Shown: positions 33,264 through 47,007, numbered from the stretch's first letter. The stretch: 64,000 nt of DNA from Lachnospiraceae bacterium (GCA_902363665.1 CABJAW010000014.1:51549-115548), one strand, 5' to 3'. Translations and numbers: made by a program. The notes: generated by a model not told the origin, from the letters alone.

Positions 33264-33316
33264 ACATTCTTCCTTTTCAGAAAAGTGTAACTGCCCGGAA
33301 AATTCCGGACAGTTAC

Positions 33317-33342
33317 AAAAAAGGCCACATATCTGCGGCCTA
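33317..33342 (-). terminator. Terminator/attenuator after rpmH
   Basis: On the minus strand GGCCGCAGATATGTGGCC followed by six T residues, starting within the rpmH stop codon. A second inverted repeat GTAACTG...CAGTTAC at 33287-33316 lies before rnpA. It should lower rnpA transcription relative to rpmH. Confidence 0.75.
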
Positions 33343-33474
33343 TGCTGACAATACTTTTCTTCCTTTTGCTCTTCTGGCAGCTAAAACTTTTCTTCCGCCT
33401 GCTGTGCTCATTCTTGCCCGGAATCCGTGAACCTTGGATCTGGATCTCTTTTTCGGCTGAAATGTCATCTTCAT
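33340..33474 (-). CDS. rpmH: Ribosomal protein bL34
   Basis: A 44-residue protein [22 protein letters not shown], then [22 protein letters not shown], the invariant bL34 sequence of the large subunit. The start is the ATG at 33474 behind GGAGGTGCCGGAAAT; an internal ATG two codons later also exists. It is the first gene leftward from the origin, with a near-consensus promoter. Confidence 0.97.
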   Translation of the reverse strand: MKMTFQPKKRSRSKVHGFRARMSTAGGRKVLAARRAKGRKVLSA

Positions 33475-33566
33475 ATTTCCGGCACCTCCTTTTTACTGAA
33501 CCAAATCTATTTCAGTTGGTATCTTTGTAGTTGTCTATCATGTATATATTTGAAAACATCGCCTCA

Positions 33567-33595
33567 ATTATATTCAAAAAACCTCGATTCGTCAA
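33567..33595 (-). promoter_or_regulatory. Promoter of rpmH
   Basis: On the minus strand TTGACG, 17-nt spacer, TATAAT, giving a leader of about 85 nt. Confidence 0.85.
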
Positions 33596-33619
33596 GCAAA
33601 TCCTTAAATTTTTTGTATT

Positions 33620-33965
33620 TCGGATTTTATCCACCACATCAGCGATTTTCTGCACAGACCTGTGGATAATCAGGCTTCTTTTTATCCACAAACTTATCAA
33701 CAGAAGTGGATAACTTATCCGGTTAACGTAATTTATCCACAATTTGTTGATAACCTGTGGACAAAATTTTCTTTTTCTGTGTATATGCATTTTTTCGACT
33801 TTTATTTTTTCTTTATTTTCTCCCGCTTTTTCCTGTGTGCACAGTTTGGATGAAGTTATCCACATCCTGCGTACATCCCTTCCTGCACTCCGATCTTATG
33901 TCAACTCTTTTTATGCTTATCCACACCGGGCTGAACTTTTTTTAATTTTTATCCACAGAATTCGA
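33620..33965. other. oriC: Replication origin oriC, part upstream of dnaA
   Basis: Nine or more DnaA boxes (TTATCCACA or close): 33627, 33661 (inverted), 33682, 33694 (TTATCAACA), 33705 (inverted), 33733, 33745 (inverted), 33856, 33917 and 33949. A very AT-rich tract at about 33760-33830 is the probable unwinding region. The position between rpmH and dnaA, and the switch of gene strand here, are as in other Firmicutes. Confidence 0.92.
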
Positions 33966-33997
33966 CCGGTTTTGCACATCTCATTCAAAAGTTTCCA

Positions 33998-34026
33998 TTG
34001 CGAAAATTCTCTTTTTGGGTTAATAT
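33998..34026 (+). promoter_or_regulatory. Promoter of dnaA
   Basis: TTGCGA, 17-nt spacer, TAATAT, 36 nt before the dnaA ATG. DnaA boxes upstream would allow autoregulation. Confidence 0.75.
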
Positions 34027-34062
34027 TACCGTAGGAAAAAATGGTTTTTTGGAGATTATACT

Positions 34063-35427
34063 ATGGACATACTAAAAGAAAAATGGGATCAGATCCTGCA
34101 GACCGTCAAGGTTGAGCACGAATTATCCGACATTTCGTTCAAAACCTGGCTTCAGCCTCTGCAGCTGCATGAGATTACCGACACCACCGTCACAATTCTC
34201 GTCCCGAACGAGCAGATGGCGATCGATTATATCAGCAAAAAATATACGTTTCCGCTCAAAGTTGCCATCGCCGAGTGCACCGGAAAAGAATACAACATCG
34301 AATTTATCCTCCCGGAGCAGGCTGCTGCGCAGCTTGAAGCGAAAAAAAAGGTCGCTGCTGTCAACAATGTGGACAACAGCGTTCTTGCCGAACGCGCCGG
34401 CCTGAATCCGAAATATACGTTTGACACCTTTGTCGTCGGAAACAACAACAAATTTGCGCACGCTGCCTCCCTGGCAGTGGCGGAATCTCCGGGAAAAATG
34501 TACAATCCACTCTTCATCCACGGAGGCGCCGGACTTGGAAAAACACATCTGATGCACTCCATCGCTCATTTTGTACTCAACCAGAATCCGGAAAAAAAGG
34601 TGCTCTACGTCACAAGTGAGACCTTTACAAACGAGCTGATCGACGCGATTCGAAACGGAAACAACACCGCCATGACGAAATTCCGTGAGAAATACCGTAG
34701 CGTCGACGTTCTTCTTATCGACGATATTCAATTTATTATAGGAAAAGAGGCAACCCAGGAAGAATTTTTCCATACCTTTAATGATCTCCATGGCAATAAA
34801 AAGCAGATCATCATCTCCTCCGATAAACCGCCGAAAGATATCGTAACACTGGAAGCCAGACTCCGTTCCCGTTTCGAATGGGGCCTGATCGCAGACATTT
34901 CGTCTCCGGATTTTGAGACCAGAATGGCGATCCTTCATAAAAAGGAAGAAAATGATGGCTACAATATTGATAATGAAGTCATCAAATATATTGCCATGCA
35001 TATCAAGTCCAACATTCGTGAACTTGAGGGAGCGCTCAATAAACTCGTCGCACTCAGCAATCTCGAAAAACGTGAGATTACTGTCGAGCTGGCTGAGGAA
35101 GCATTAAAAGATATTGTCTCTCCGGATGAAAAAAAGGAAGTAACACCTGCACTGATCGTCAATACGGTAGCCGAACACTTCCACGTCAGTGTAGACGACA
35201 TTCGCAGCAACAAACGAAACAACGAAATTGTCGTTCCACGCCAGATCGCAATGTATCTGTGCAACACGATGACCAGCGTCGGACTCAAAAAAATCGGCAG
35301 CGAGATCGGCGGACGCGATCATTCCACCGTTTTGCATGGTTCTAAAAAGATTTCCGACGAAATGAAAACTTCGGATGACATGAGGAAAACAATCGAAATC
35401 CTACAGAAAAAGATCAGTCCAGGCTGA
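34063..35427 (+). CDS. dnaA: Chromosomal replication initiator DnaA
   Basis: A 454-residue AAA+ initiator. Domain I is residues 1-80 (ILQTVKVEHELSDISFKTWLQPL). Walker A is IHGGAGLGKTHLMHSIAH, Walker B is VDVLLIDDIQFI, sensor region ISSDKPPKDIVTLEARLRSRFEWGLIADI. The C-terminal domain IV has the DnaA signature NTMTSVGLKKIGSEIGGRDHSTVLHG, which reads DnaA boxes. The ATG follows GGAGATTATACT. oriC boxes lie on both sides. Confidence 0.98.
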   Translation: MDILKEKWDQILQTVKVEHELSDISFKTWLQPLQLHEITDTTVTILVPNEQMAIDYISKKYTFPLKVAIAECTGKEYNIEFILPEQAAAQLEAKKKVAAVNNVDNSVLAERAGLNPKYTFDTFVVGNNNKFAHAASLAVAESPGKMYNPLFIHGGAGLGKTHLMHSIAHFVLNQNPEKKVLYVTSETFTNELIDAIRNGNNTAMTKFREKYRSVDVLLIDDIQFIIGKEATQEEFFHTFNDLHGNKKQIIISSDKPPKDIVTLEARLRSRFEWGLIADISSPDFETRMAILHKKEENDGYNIDNEVIKYIAMHIKSNIRELEGALNKLVALSNLEKREITVELAEEALKDIVSPDEKKEVTPALIVNTVAEHFHVSVDDIRSNKRNNEIVVPRQIAMYLCNTMTSVGLKKIGSEIGGRDHSTVLHGSKKISDEMKTSDDMRKTIEILQKKISPG

Positions 35428-35430
35428 AAG

Positions 35431-35672
35431 TTATCCACAAAGTTATCCACTTATCCACAGGATATCTCATGGGAAATGCTGTGGACAGGCTGTTCACGTC
35501 TGTTCACAACTTTTCTGTTTTTTTCAGGCAAACTGCGGATTTCGTTACGGGGATGTGCATAACTGCGTTGTTATCCTGCTTGTATCACGGCGGCATACAC
35601 ACAGTTATTTCGGTTGAATTTATGCGTAAAACCAGCCCTTCCGGGAGTTTTACACATATCCACACCCCCTAA
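35431..35672. other. Second DnaA-box cluster between dnaA and dnaN
   Basis: TTATCCACA at 35431 and 35451, TTATCCACT at 35443, all within 30 bp after the dnaA stop, with scattered near-matches (TGTGGAC, ATATCCACA) up to 35665. This is the second half of a bipartite Firmicute-type origin. Bases 35673-35824 hold the dnaN leader. Confidence 0.8.
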
Positions 35673-35824
35673 TGCGAATACTGCGGATTTTTTTTCTTCT
35701 TTTATCTATCTATTCGGATCCCAAAATCTCCACGGTGGATTATCACCGTCAGCTTCAGGATCCTTTAACAGACAATAATATAAAACACATCAATAGATCC
35801 GCTTCCGGAAAGGAGTACTTATTT

Positions 35825-36934
35825 ATGAAAATCATCTGTAAAAAATCGGATCTGCAGAAGAGCATCAGTATTGTATCGAAGGCAGTGTCCTCAAAAACAA
35901 CGATGCCGATTCTCGAAACAATCCTGATTAATGCATCTGCTGCAGAAATTCATTTCACCGCCAATGATATGGAACTCGGTATTGATACCATTGTGGAAGG
36001 AACCATTCAGGAAAAAGGTATGGTTGCGCTTGATGCAAAACTTTTTTCTGAAATTGTCCGAAAACTTCCGGAAAATGACGTTATTATTACTTCTGATACA
36101 AACAACAGTACACAGATCACCTGTGAAAAAGCAAAATTTTCGATCATGGGACAGAGCGGAGAAGATTTTCCATACCTGCCTTATGTAGAAAAAGATTATC
36201 AGATCACAATTTCACAGTTTACTTTGAAAGAAGTGATCCGTCAGACGATCTTTTCAATTGCGGCAAATGACAGCAACAAAATCATGACAGGTGAATTATT
36301 TGATATTAACGGCAGTGAAATGCGCGTCGTATCCCTGGATGGTCATCGAATTTCCATTCGAAAAATCCTTCTGAAGTCAGAATATGAGCCGAAAAAAGTG
36401 ATCGTTCCGGGAAAAACTCTGACGGAAATTTCAAAAATTCTGACCGGTGGAACGGAAGATATTGTAGATATTTATTTTACAAATAACCATATCTTGTTTG
36501 AATTTGAAACTACGGTTGTTGTTTCCAGACTGATCGAGGGAAATTATTTCCGCGTGGATCAGATGCTGACCAATGATTATGAGACGAAAGTCACGATCAA
36601 CAAAAAAGAATTTCTTGATTGTATTGACCGTGCTACCTTGATGGTAAAAGAGGGAGACAAGCGTCCGATCATTCTGAATATTGCGGAAGATGTGATGGAA
36701 CTGAAGATTTCTTCGCAGATCGGATCGATGGATGAATTGATCGATATCGAACTGGAAGGCAAAAATATCAAGATCGGCTTCAATCCGAAGCTGCTGATCG
36801 ATGCACTCCGTGTTATTGATGATGAAAAAATCGATATTTACTACATGAATCCAAAGGCGCCGTGCTTTATCCGGGATGAGGAGCAGAGCTATATCTATCT
36901 GATCCTTCCGGTAAACTTTATTGATAACGACTGA
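35825..36934 (+). CDS. dnaN: DNA polymerase III beta sliding clamp
   Basis: A 369-residue clamp of three repeated domains that tethers the polymerase to DNA. It begins MKIICKKSDLQKSISIVSKAVSSKTTMPILETILI and ends CFIRDEEQSYIYLILPVNFIDND, close to the family's usual C-terminal YLILPVR. The start is the ATG at 35825 behind GAAAGGAGTACTTATTT; an upstream in-frame extension has no ribosome site and covers origin sequence. Bases 36935-37258 after the gene show no gene or clear terminator. Confidence 0.97.
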   Translation: MKIICKKSDLQKSISIVSKAVSSKTTMPILETILINASAAEIHFTANDMELGIDTIVEGTIQEKGMVALDAKLFSEIVRKLPENDVIITSDTNNSTQITCEKAKFSIMGQSGEDFPYLPYVEKDYQITISQFTLKEVIRQTIFSIAANDSNKIMTGELFDINGSEMRVVSLDGHRISIRKILLKSEYEPKKVIVPGKTLTEISKILTGGTEDIVDIYFTNNHILFEFETTVVVSRLIEGNYFRVDQMLTNDYETKVTINKKEFLDCIDRATLMVKEGDKRPIILNIAEDVMELKISSQIGSMDELIDIELEGKNIKIGFNPKLLIDALRVIDDEKIDIYYMNPKAPCFIRDEEQSYIYLILPVNFIDND

Positions 36935-37258
36935 TGAAATACGTGTCTGCTGCAGATTTATGCATTTCCAGGCGGGCAGATACGGAAAATGTAAAAGTGT
37001 CCGCCACGGAAACACAAGAAAAATGACATTATAATAAGAAACATGTCACTTATAAAAGAGTCCGCAGTACACGGACGGAAAACGCGGCAGGCAGTAAAGT
37101 GACAGCAGGTCAGGAGTTCCCGGGAAATTCCAGGTGGCATGACGACAGAAAACAATGCATAATTATTCATTTGAAATACAAAAGACAGAAAGAAATGCAT
37201 CTGCAAAACGGATTGCAGAAAATGAAAAGCACGAGATCACATAAGGACAGGAGAAAAA

Positions 37259-37474
37259 ATGGAAACAGTAGAGATTAAACTCAGGGACGAGTACATCAAG
37301 CTCGGGCAGGCGCTCAAGGCAGCTGGAATTGCTGAATCGGGCGTGGATGCAAAGTATCGGATCCAGGACGGCACGGTACAGGTAAATGGAAAGACCGAAC
37401 TGCAGCGCGGGAAAAAACTTTTTGCCGGAGATGTAGTCGTATGTGGAAATGTTACCGTAAAAGTTGTAGAATAG
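37259..37474 (+). CDS. yaaA: S4-domain RNA-binding protein YaaA
   Basis: A 71-residue S4-like protein: YIKLGQALKAAGIAESGVDAKYRIQDGTVQVNGKTELQRGKKLFAGDVVVCGNVTVKVV. It is the small protein always found between dnaN and recF in Firmicutes and is linked to ribosome assembly. GGACAGGAGAAAAA precedes the ATG. An intergenic space of 82 nt separates it from recF. Confidence 0.93.
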   Translation: METVEIKLRDEYIKLGQALKAAGIAESGVDAKYRIQDGTVQVNGKTELQRGKKLFAGDVVVCGNVTVKVVE

Positions 37475-37556
37475 ATACGGTACAGAATCAGGTAAAATTT
37501 TAGAAAGCGAACGTAAAACGCTTGCAACAGCGTAGTAGAATGAGTAGTGAGAGAAC

Positions 37557-40575
<3,019 letters not shown>

Positions 40576-40599
40576 GTTCACGAGACAGGAGGTAAATCC

Positions 40600-43110
40600 G
40601 TGGAAGATACAATATTTGACCAGGTCCATGAGGTTGACCTGAAAAAAACGATGGAAGAGTCGTACATCGACTATGCGATGAGTGTTATTTCGCAGCGTGC
40701 GCTTCCGGATGTAAGAGACGGACTGAAGCCGGTACAGCGCCGTGTGCTTTATTCCATGATTGAGCTGAACAACGGGCCGGACAAGCCGCACAGAAAATGT
40801 GCGCGTATTGTCGGTGATACGATGGGTAAATATCATCCGCACGGCGACAGTTCCATTTACGGTGCACTCGTAAATATGGCGCAGGAATGGTCGACGCGTT
40901 ATCCGCTTGTTGACGGACATGGAAATTTTGGTTCCGTCGACGGAGACGGCGCGGCTGCAATGCGTTATACCGAGGCGAGACTGAGCAAAATCTCAATGGA
41001 GATGCTGGCGGATATCGGAAAAGATACCGTGGACTTCGTACCAAACTTTGATGAAACAGAGAAGGAGCCGACCGTACTGCCGGCACGTTTTCCGAACCTT
41101 CTGGTAAACGGAACGAATGGAATCGCCGTCGGTATGGCGACAAATATTCCGCCGCACAATCTGCGGGAGGTCATCGGTGCGGTCGTTAAAATGATCGACA
41201 ACCGCATCGATGAGGGCAGAGAGACGGATATGGAGGAGATTCTGGAGATCATCAAGGGACCGGATTTCCCGACGGGAGCACAGATCCTCGGAAGACGCGG
41301 CATTGAGGAAGCGTACCGCACCGGCAAGGGTAAGATCCGGGTGCGTGCCGTGACAAATATTGAGTCCATGCCGAACGGCAAGAGCCGGATCATTGTGACT
41401 GAGATTCCGTATATGGTAAATAAAGCACGTCTGATTGAGAAGATGGCTGATCTTGTAAGGGACAAGAAAATCGACGGAATTACGGGAATTACGGATGAAT
41501 CGAACCGCGAGGGCATGCGGATCAACATTGAACTGCGCAGGGATGCCAATGCAAATGTGGTGCTCAATCAGCTTTACAAGCACACACAGCTGCAGGATAC
41601 ATTCGGTGTGATCATGCTGGCACTTGTCAACAACGAGCCAAAGACGCTGAACCTGAAAGAAATGCTGACGTACTACATCCGACACCAGGAGGATGTTGTC
41701 ACCAGAAGAACGAAATACGAGCTTAACAAGGCGGAGGAGCGTGCTCACATCCTGCAGGGACTGCTGATCGCGCTTGACAATATCGATGAAGTCATCAAGA
41801 TCATCCGCGGATCTGCAAACACACCGGCTGCAAAGGCTGGACTGATCGAGCGTTTCGGCTTAAGCGATGCGCAGGCGCAGGCAATCGTGGACATGAGACT
41901 GCGTACACTGACCGGTCTGGAACGCGAGAAAATTGAGGCAGAGTATCAGGAGCTGCTGAAAAAGATCGAAGAGTATCGGGCAATCCTTGCAGATGAGAAC
42001 CTGCTGCTTGGTGTGATCAAAAAGGAAATTCAGATCATCAGCGACAAGTACGGCGATGACCGCCGCACGAGCATCGAGCGCGACGTGTTTGATCTGACAA
42101 CCGAGGATCTGATCCCGGATGAGAACGTGGTCATCACGATGACGAAGCTTGGCTACATCAAGCGCATGACACCGGACAACTTCAAGAGCCAGAACCGAGG
42201 CGGCAAGGGCATCAAGGGAATGCAGACGCTGGAGGATGACTACATAGAAGAATTGCTGATGACGAGCACGCACCATTATCTGATGTTCTTTACGAATCAG
42301 GGAAGAGTGTACCGTCTGAAGGGATATGAGATTCCGGAGGCGAGCCGTACGGCGCGCGGTACCGCGATCATCAACCTGCTCCAGCTGCTGCCGGGCGAGA
42401 AGATCACGGCGCTGATCCCGATCCGGGAGTACAAGGAAGGCCGTTTCCTGTTTATGGCAACAAAGAAGGGGCTGGTAAAGAAAACACCGATCACAGATTT
42501 CGCAAATGTGAGAAAAACTGGTCTGGCTGCCATTACTCTCCGTGACGACGATGAATTGATCGAGGTCAAATTTACAAACAATAAAAAGGACATCCTGCTT
42601 GTGACGAAATACGGACAGTGTATCCGTTTCCATGAGACGGATGTGCGCAAGACCGGCCGTTCTTCGATGGGTGTGATCGGAATGAATCTGTCAGACGGTG
42701 ACGAAGTCGTAGCCATGCAGATGAATACGCAGGGAGAATACCTGCTGATCGCATCGGAGTACGGCATGGGTAAGCTGACTGAAATGTCTGAGTTTACGGC
42801 GCAGAACCGCGGCGGCAAGGGAATCAAGTGCTATAAGATCCTGGAAAAGACAGGAAATGTAGTCGGAGCCAAGGCTGTGCATGCGGATAATGACATTATG
42901 ATGATCAGCACAGAAGGCATCATCATTCAGATGGCATGCGAGGATATTTCCGTGCTTGGCCGTGTGACGAGCGGCGTGAAGCTGATGAGCCTTGATCCGG
43001 AGAAGGATGTGAAGGTAGCAAGCATCGCACGCGTAAAGGATTCTGCGAAGAAGACGGAAGAGGATACACTGAAATCACTGGAAGAGGAACTGAAGAAAGA
43101 GGAATCATAA
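40600..43110 (+). CDS. gyrA: DNA gyrase subunit A
   Basis: An 836-residue subunit. Start GTG at 40600, 7 nt after AGGAGG. The breakage domain has [48 protein letters not shown], and [13 protein letters not shown] with the catalytic Tyr. The C-terminal beta-pinwheel begins near residue 510 and has the GyrA box [11 protein letters not shown], repeated as [12 protein letters not shown]. At the position of E. coli Ser83 a Ser is kept; at Asp87 a Gly is found. Ends with an acidic tail. Confidence 0.98.
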   Translation: MEDTIFDQVHEVDLKKTMEESYIDYAMSVISQRALPDVRDGLKPVQRRVLYSMIELNNGPDKPHRKCARIVGDTMGKYHPHGDSSIYGALVNMAQEWSTRYPLVDGHGNFGSVDGDGAAAMRYTEARLSKISMEMLADIGKDTVDFVPNFDETEKEPTVLPARFPNLLVNGTNGIAVGMATNIPPHNLREVIGAVVKMIDNRIDEGRETDMEEILEIIKGPDFPTGAQILGRRGIEEAYRTGKGKIRVRAVTNIESMPNGKSRIIVTEIPYMVNKARLIEKMADLVRDKKIDGITGITDESNREGMRINIELRRDANANVVLNQLYKHTQLQDTFGVIMLALVNNEPKTLNLKEMLTYYIRHQEDVVTRRTKYELNKAEERAHILQGLLIALDNIDEVIKIIRGSANTPAAKAGLIERFGLSDAQAQAIVDMRLRTLTGLEREKIEAEYQELLKKIEEYRAILADENLLLGVIKKEIQIISDKYGDDRRTSIERDVFDLTTEDLIPDENVVITMTKLGYIKRMTPDNFKSQNRGGKGIKGMQTLEDDYIEELLMTSTHHYLMFFTNQGRVYRLKGYEIPEASRTARGTAIINLLQLLPGEKITALIPIREYKEGRFLFMATKKGLVKKTPITDFANVRKTGLAAITLRDDDELIEVKFTNNKKDILLVTKYGQCIRFHETDVRKTGRSSMGVIGMNLSDGDEVVAMQMNTQGEYLLIASEYGMGKLTEMSEFTAQNRGGKGIKCYKILEKTGNVVGAKAVHADNDIMMISTEGIIIQMACEDISVLGRVTSGVKLMSLDPEKDVKVASIARVKDSAKKTEEDTLKSLEEELKKEES

Positions 43111-43113
43111 GAC

Positions 43114-44454
43114 ATGAGGGTACGAAGGCTGCTTGCCATATGGACTGCAAAGCTTGTGAGTACCGGCTGTAAGCTGGCCGGAAAGCAGGGCGTGACGCTG
43201 GCGGGAAAGATCGCGCTGAAGATCGATCCGAAGATACTGCACGACCTTGCCGGACAGGTGCGTGAAAAGATTTTTGTGGTCTGCGGCACAAACGGGAAGA
43301 CAACTACAAACAATCTGCTGTGCTCTGCAATCGAGTCAGAGGGGAAAAAGCTGGTCTGCAATCATACCGGCTCCAACATGCTGGATGGTGTGGCGGCGGC
43401 TTTTGTCCTCGCAGCGAAAAATAACGGAAAGCTGGATGCGGACTACGCGAGCATCGAGATCGATGAGGCCTCGACGGTGCGTGTGTTCCCGCATTTTAAG
43501 CCTGATTACATGGTGCTGACGAACCTGTTCCGTGACCAGCTTGATCGCTACGGTGAGATCGACATCACGATGAAGCTTTTAGACCGCGCGATGAAGATGG
43601 CTCCGAAGATGAAGGTGATCGTGAATGGGGACGATGCACTTTCTGCTTATCTTGCGATGGAAAGTGGAAATGTGTATGTGACCTATGGCATCCCGGGTCA
43701 GGTGTTTGACCAGAAGGAGAACGGAGAGATTCGCGAGGGACGCTTCTGCAAACGGTGCGGAGAACGGCTTTCCTATGACTTTTACCATTACAGCCAGCTG
43801 GGCAGCTACCACTGCCCGAAGTGCGGCTTTGCAAGGCCGGAGGCCGATTTTGCGGCGGAAGCGATCGATATGACGCACGGACTGAAATTTGAGGTTCGGG
43901 AAAAACAGGGAAGAGTCACGCCGGTCGAAGTTAATTATCAGGGCTTTTATAATATTTACAACATTCTGGCCGCATACAGTGCGGCACGTACCGGTGGACT
44001 GGAACTTGCGCATTTTGAAAAGGTGCTGCAGGAATTCAATCCGCAGAACGGGCGGATGGAGCATTTTACGATTGGAACTACAGAGGTGGTGCTGAATCTG
44101 GCGAAAAATCCGGCAGGCTTCAATCAGAACATCTCGGCAGTGATGGAGGATAAAAGGGATAAGGATATCATCATCGTGATCAATGACAACGCGCAGGATG
44201 GTACAGATATCTCATGGCTGTGGGATGTGGATTTTGACCGTTTTGCTGATCCGTCGATCCGTTCGATCACGGTCAGCGGCATCCGCTGCCAGGATATGCG
44301 GCTGCGCATGAAGTATGTGGATATTCCATGTCAGCTGGAAAATGATGTTGAGACGGCGATCAAAAAACGTGTGCAGGACGGCTGCGGTTCTCTTTATGTG
44401 CTGGTCAATTACACCGCGCTGTTTTCAACAAGAGCGATACTGGCAAAGATGTGA
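43114..44454 (+). CDS. murT: Lipid II isoglutaminyl synthase, MurT subunit
   Basis: A 446-residue Mur-ligase-like protein that, with GatD, amidates D-glutamate of lipid II. P-loop: FVVCGTNGKTTTNNLLCSAI. It has the MurT-specific four-cysteine zinc ribbon FCKRCGERLSYDFYHYSQLGSYHCPKCG inserted in the central domain, and the C-terminal DUF1727 region VMEDKRDKDIIIVINDNAQDGTDISWLWDVDF. Begins 3 nt after gyrA; GatD follows. Confidence 0.95.
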   Translation: MRVRRLLAIWTAKLVSTGCKLAGKQGVTLAGKIALKIDPKILHDLAGQVREKIFVVCGTNGKTTTNNLLCSAIESEGKKLVCNHTGSNMLDGVAAAFVLAAKNNGKLDADYASIEIDEASTVRVFPHFKPDYMVLTNLFRDQLDRYGEIDITMKLLDRAMKMAPKMKVIVNGDDALSAYLAMESGNVYVTYGIPGQVFDQKENGEIREGRFCKRCGERLSYDFYHYSQLGSYHCPKCGFARPEADFAAEAIDMTHGLKFEVREKQGRVTPVEVNYQGFYNIYNILAAYSAARTGGLELAHFEKVLQEFNPQNGRMEHFTIGTTEVVLNLAKNPAGFNQNISAVMEDKRDKDIIIVINDNAQDGTDISWLWDVDFDRFADPSIRSITVSGIRCQDMRLRMKYVDIPCQLENDVETAIKKRVQDGCGSLYVLVNYTALFSTRAILAKM

Positions 44455-44569
44455 CAGCGCGAGAGTGCACGGAAAATGTTTCCTGAGAGGTATGAGCCAC
44501 GATCTGTCAGAAGATTTCTGAAGAAGGATGGCGCAGCGGGGCAGGACAAAGAATTCTGGAGGAATCAAC

Positions 44570-45307
44570 ATGAAACTGAAGATTGGGCATTTGTATCCGG
44601 ATCTGCTGAATCTGTACGGAGACCGGGGCAACATCCAGTGCATGAAAAAAAGGTGTGAATGGCGCGGGATCGAGGCGGAGGTACAGGAATTTGAACTTGA
44701 CGATCCGGTGGATTTTTCCACGCTTGATATCGTGCTGCTCGGCGGCGGCTCAGACCGGGAGCAGATGCTGGTCTGCGAGAAGCTGCGCGGGATAAAAAAG
44801 AGCTTTCGGGATTACGTGGAGGATGGCGGAAGTGTGATCGCAGTGTGCGGCGGCTACCAGCTGCTCGGCCATTACTACGATACGGATGACGGACGGATCG
44901 AGGGACTTTCGCTCGTGGATCTTTACACGGAGCAGGGGAGTCCGCGCCTGATCTCGAATATCGTGATCCAAAATGATGCTCTTAAAGTTCCGATCGTCGG
45001 ATTTGAAAACCATGGCGGACGGACGTATATCAATGGCAACAAACCGCTTGGAAAGGTATTGTACGGATACGGCAACAATGAAAAGGACAAGGCAGAGGGC
45101 GTGCTTTACAAAAATGTGATCGGCACGTATCTGCACGGGCCGCTTCTGCCGAAGAACCCCCATGTCTGCGACCTGCTTCTGGCAAATGCACTGGAGCGAA
45201 AGTATGGCGTAAACGAGCTCGCCCCGCTGGATGACACACAGGAACTGGAGGCAAACCGGTATATCGTGGATCGGTTTGTATCCGCATCAGATAGCCGGAA
45301 GGACTGA
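44570..45307 (+). CDS. gatD: Lipid II isoglutaminyl synthase, GatD glutaminase subunit
   Basis: A 245-residue class I glutamine amidotransferase of the CobQ-like type. It starts MKLKIGHLYPDLLNLYGDRGNIQC at 44570, 7 nt after GGAGG. The nucleophile is Cys93 in VIAVCGGYQLLG; the catalytic His lies in GTYLHGPLLPKNP. It feeds ammonia to MurT, encoded 115 nt upstream. Normal length for the family. Confidence 0.95.
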   Translation: MKLKIGHLYPDLLNLYGDRGNIQCMKKRCEWRGIEAEVQEFELDDPVDFSTLDIVLLGGGSDREQMLVCEKLRGIKKSFRDYVEDGGSVIAVCGGYQLLGHYYDTDDGRIEGLSLVDLYTEQGSPRLISNIVIQNDALKVPIVGFENHGGRTYINGNKPLGKVLYGYGNNEKDKAEGVLYKNVIGTYLHGPLLPKNPHVCDLLLANALERKYGVNELAPLDDTQELEANRYIVDRFVSASDSRKD

Positions 45308-45381
45308 ATATCTGCTTTGAATGGTATTGCGGTAAAGTTGAGAATATTTGACGTTTTGAAAAAAATGTCAAAGGAAACCAC

Positions 45382-45410
45382 TTGACAAACAGACAGAAAC
45401 GCTGTAGGTT
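45382..45410 (+). promoter_or_regulatory. Promoter of the SAM-riboswitch/metK unit
   Basis: TTGACA, 17-nt spacer, TAGGTT; a consensus -35 with a weak -10. Confidence 0.6.
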
Positions 45411-45439
45411 ATATCCGAACTAACAAAATAAATGCTTTT

Positions 45440-45540
45440 CTCTTATTCAGAGTGGTGGAGGTACATAGGACCTGCGAAGCCACGGCAACCCCGTTTATGG
45501 AAGGTGCCAACCTGAGCGAGTAAATTCGAACAATAAGGGG
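45440..45540 (+). ncRNA. SAM-I (S-box) riboswitch
   Basis: The S-box landmarks occur in order: P1 strand TCTTATT, AGAGTGGTGGAGG, GACCTGCGAAGCC, CGGCAACC, AAGGTGCCAACCTGAGCGAG, and the closing AATAAG. High SAM should favour the aptamer fold and let the terminator 20 nt downstream form. It controls metK. Confidence 0.93.
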
Positions 45541-45560
45541 ATTTGATGAGTGATTATTGA

Positions 45561-45587
45561 GTCCGCCTTTTTGAGGCGGACTTTTTT
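45561..45587 (+). terminator. Riboswitch-controlled terminator
   Basis: GTCCGCC, six-base loop region, GGCGGAC, then six T residues; 40 nt before the metK ATG. Confidence 0.88.
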
Positions 45588-45627
45588 CAGGGAAAAAGCA
45601 TAGCAGAGGAAAAAGAAAGGAAAAAAT

Positions 45628-46815
45628 ATGGACAAGAGATTATTTACATCCGAATCCGTAACAGAAGGACATCCGGATAAAATGTGCGACCAGATTTCTG
45701 ATGCGATCCTGGACGCGCTGATGGAGCAGGATCCGATGAGCCGTGTAGCCTGCGAGACAGCAACGACGACCGGTCTGGTACTGGTTATGGGCGAGATCAC
45801 GACGAAAGCATATGTGGACATTCAGAAGATCGTCCGCGATACGATCCGTGAGATTGGCTACACAAGAGGAAAATATGGGTTTGATGCAGATACCTGCGCA
45901 GTCATTACAGCGATTGACGAGCAGTCTACCGATATCGCAATGGGTGTTGATAAGGCGCTGGAAGCAAAAGAGAACCAGATGAATGACGAGGAGATCGAGG
46001 CGATCGGCGCCGGAGATCAGGGTATGATGTTTGGTTATGCAACAAATGAGACCGAGGAGTATATGCCGTATCCGATCGCACTGGCACAGAAGCTTGCACT
46101 TCAGCTGACCAAGGTGCGCAAGGATGGCACACTGACTTACCTTCGTCCTGATGGAAAGACTCAGGTTACGGTAGAGTACGATGAGAATGGCAAGCCGGCA
46201 AGACTGGACGCTGTCGTTCTTTCCACACAGCATGATCCGGAAGTGACACAGGAGCAGATCCACGCAGACATCAAGAAATACGTGTTTGATGAGATCCTTC
46301 CGCAGGATATGGTAGATGAGAACACGAAGTTCTTTGTAAATCCGACCGGACGTTTCGTTATCGGCGGACCGCACGGAGACAGTGGACTGACCGGACGTAA
46401 GATCATCGTAGATACTTACGGCGGATACGGAAGACACGGCGGCGGAGCATTCTCCGGAAAGGACTGCACAAAGGTAGACCGTTCCGCAGCATATGCAGCG
46501 CGCTACGTGGCAAAGAACATCGTCGCAGCAGGACTGGCTGACAAGTGCGAGATTCAGCTGTCTTACGCAATCGGCGTGGCAAGACCGACTTCTGTCATGG
46601 CAGATACATTTGGCACAGGAAAAGTATCGGATGAAAAGCTGACGGAGATCGTCCGCGACAATTTTGACCTGCGTCCGGCAGGAATTATCAAGATGCTGGA
46701 TCTGCGCCGTCCGATCTATAAGCAGACGGCAGCATACGGACATTTCGGCCGTCATGATCTGGATCTTCCGTGGGAGAAGCTGGATAAGGTGGAAGAGCTG
46801 AAGAAGTATCTGTAA
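45628..46815 (+). CDS. metK: S-adenosylmethionine synthetase
   Basis: A 395-residue enzyme making SAM from methionine and ATP. Motifs: [41 protein letters not shown], and the P-loop-like [56 protein letters not shown]... precedes the ATG with GAAAGG. Regulated by the S-box upstream, so product-inhibited at RNA level. Confidence 0.98.
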   Translation: MDKRLFTSESVTEGHPDKMCDQISDAILDALMEQDPMSRVACETATTTGLVLVMGEITTKAYVDIQKIVRDTIREIGYTRGKYGFDADTCAVITAIDEQSTDIAMGVDKALEAKENQMNDEEIEAIGAGDQGMMFGYATNETEEYMPYPIALAQKLALQLTKVRKDGTLTYLRPDGKTQVTVEYDENGKPARLDAVVLSTQHDPEVTQEQIHADIKKYVFDEILPQDMVDENTKFFVNPTGRFVIGGPHGDSGLTGRKIIVDTYGGYGRHGGGAFSGKDCTKVDRSAAYAARYVAKNIVAAGLADKCEIQLSYAIGVARPTSVMADTFGTGKVSDEKLTEIVRDNFDLRPAGIIKMLDLRRPIYKQTAAYGHFGRHDLDLPWEKLDKVEELKKYL

Positions 46816-46846
46816 GAACTGGAATCGCGAATAGAGAAATGAGCAG

Positions 46847-46874
46847 GGCGGCATCTGAGGATGCCGCCTTTTTT
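46847..46874 (+). terminator. Terminator after metK
   Basis: GGCGGCATC, short loop, GATGCCGCC, six T residues. Confidence 0.88.
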
Positions 46875-47007
46875 GATGTCAGGACGTTCAGAGCAGCAAC
46901 ACCGGTTTACAAAATTTTTATAAATATATTGATTGTTTAGAGGAAATGGCGTTTCGAGTGTGCTATACTCAGAGGGATAACATGATGGGAACGGAAGGAA
47001 ATGTGAG

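Noticed and set aside
33287..33316. A further copy of repeat family 1 (GTAACTG...CAGTTAC)
   Set aside because: Only seven terminal bases match and the interior is a simple 30-bp hairpin; more likely part of the rpmH/rnpA intergenic structure.
36935..37258. A gene between dnaN and yaaA
   Set aside because: No frame with a start and ribosome site; the usual gene order has none there.
45640..46854. A 404-codon frame antisense to metK
   Set aside because: MetK is unmistakable on the plus strand; the antisense frame resembles nothing and is rich in Cys and His as expected for complement translation.
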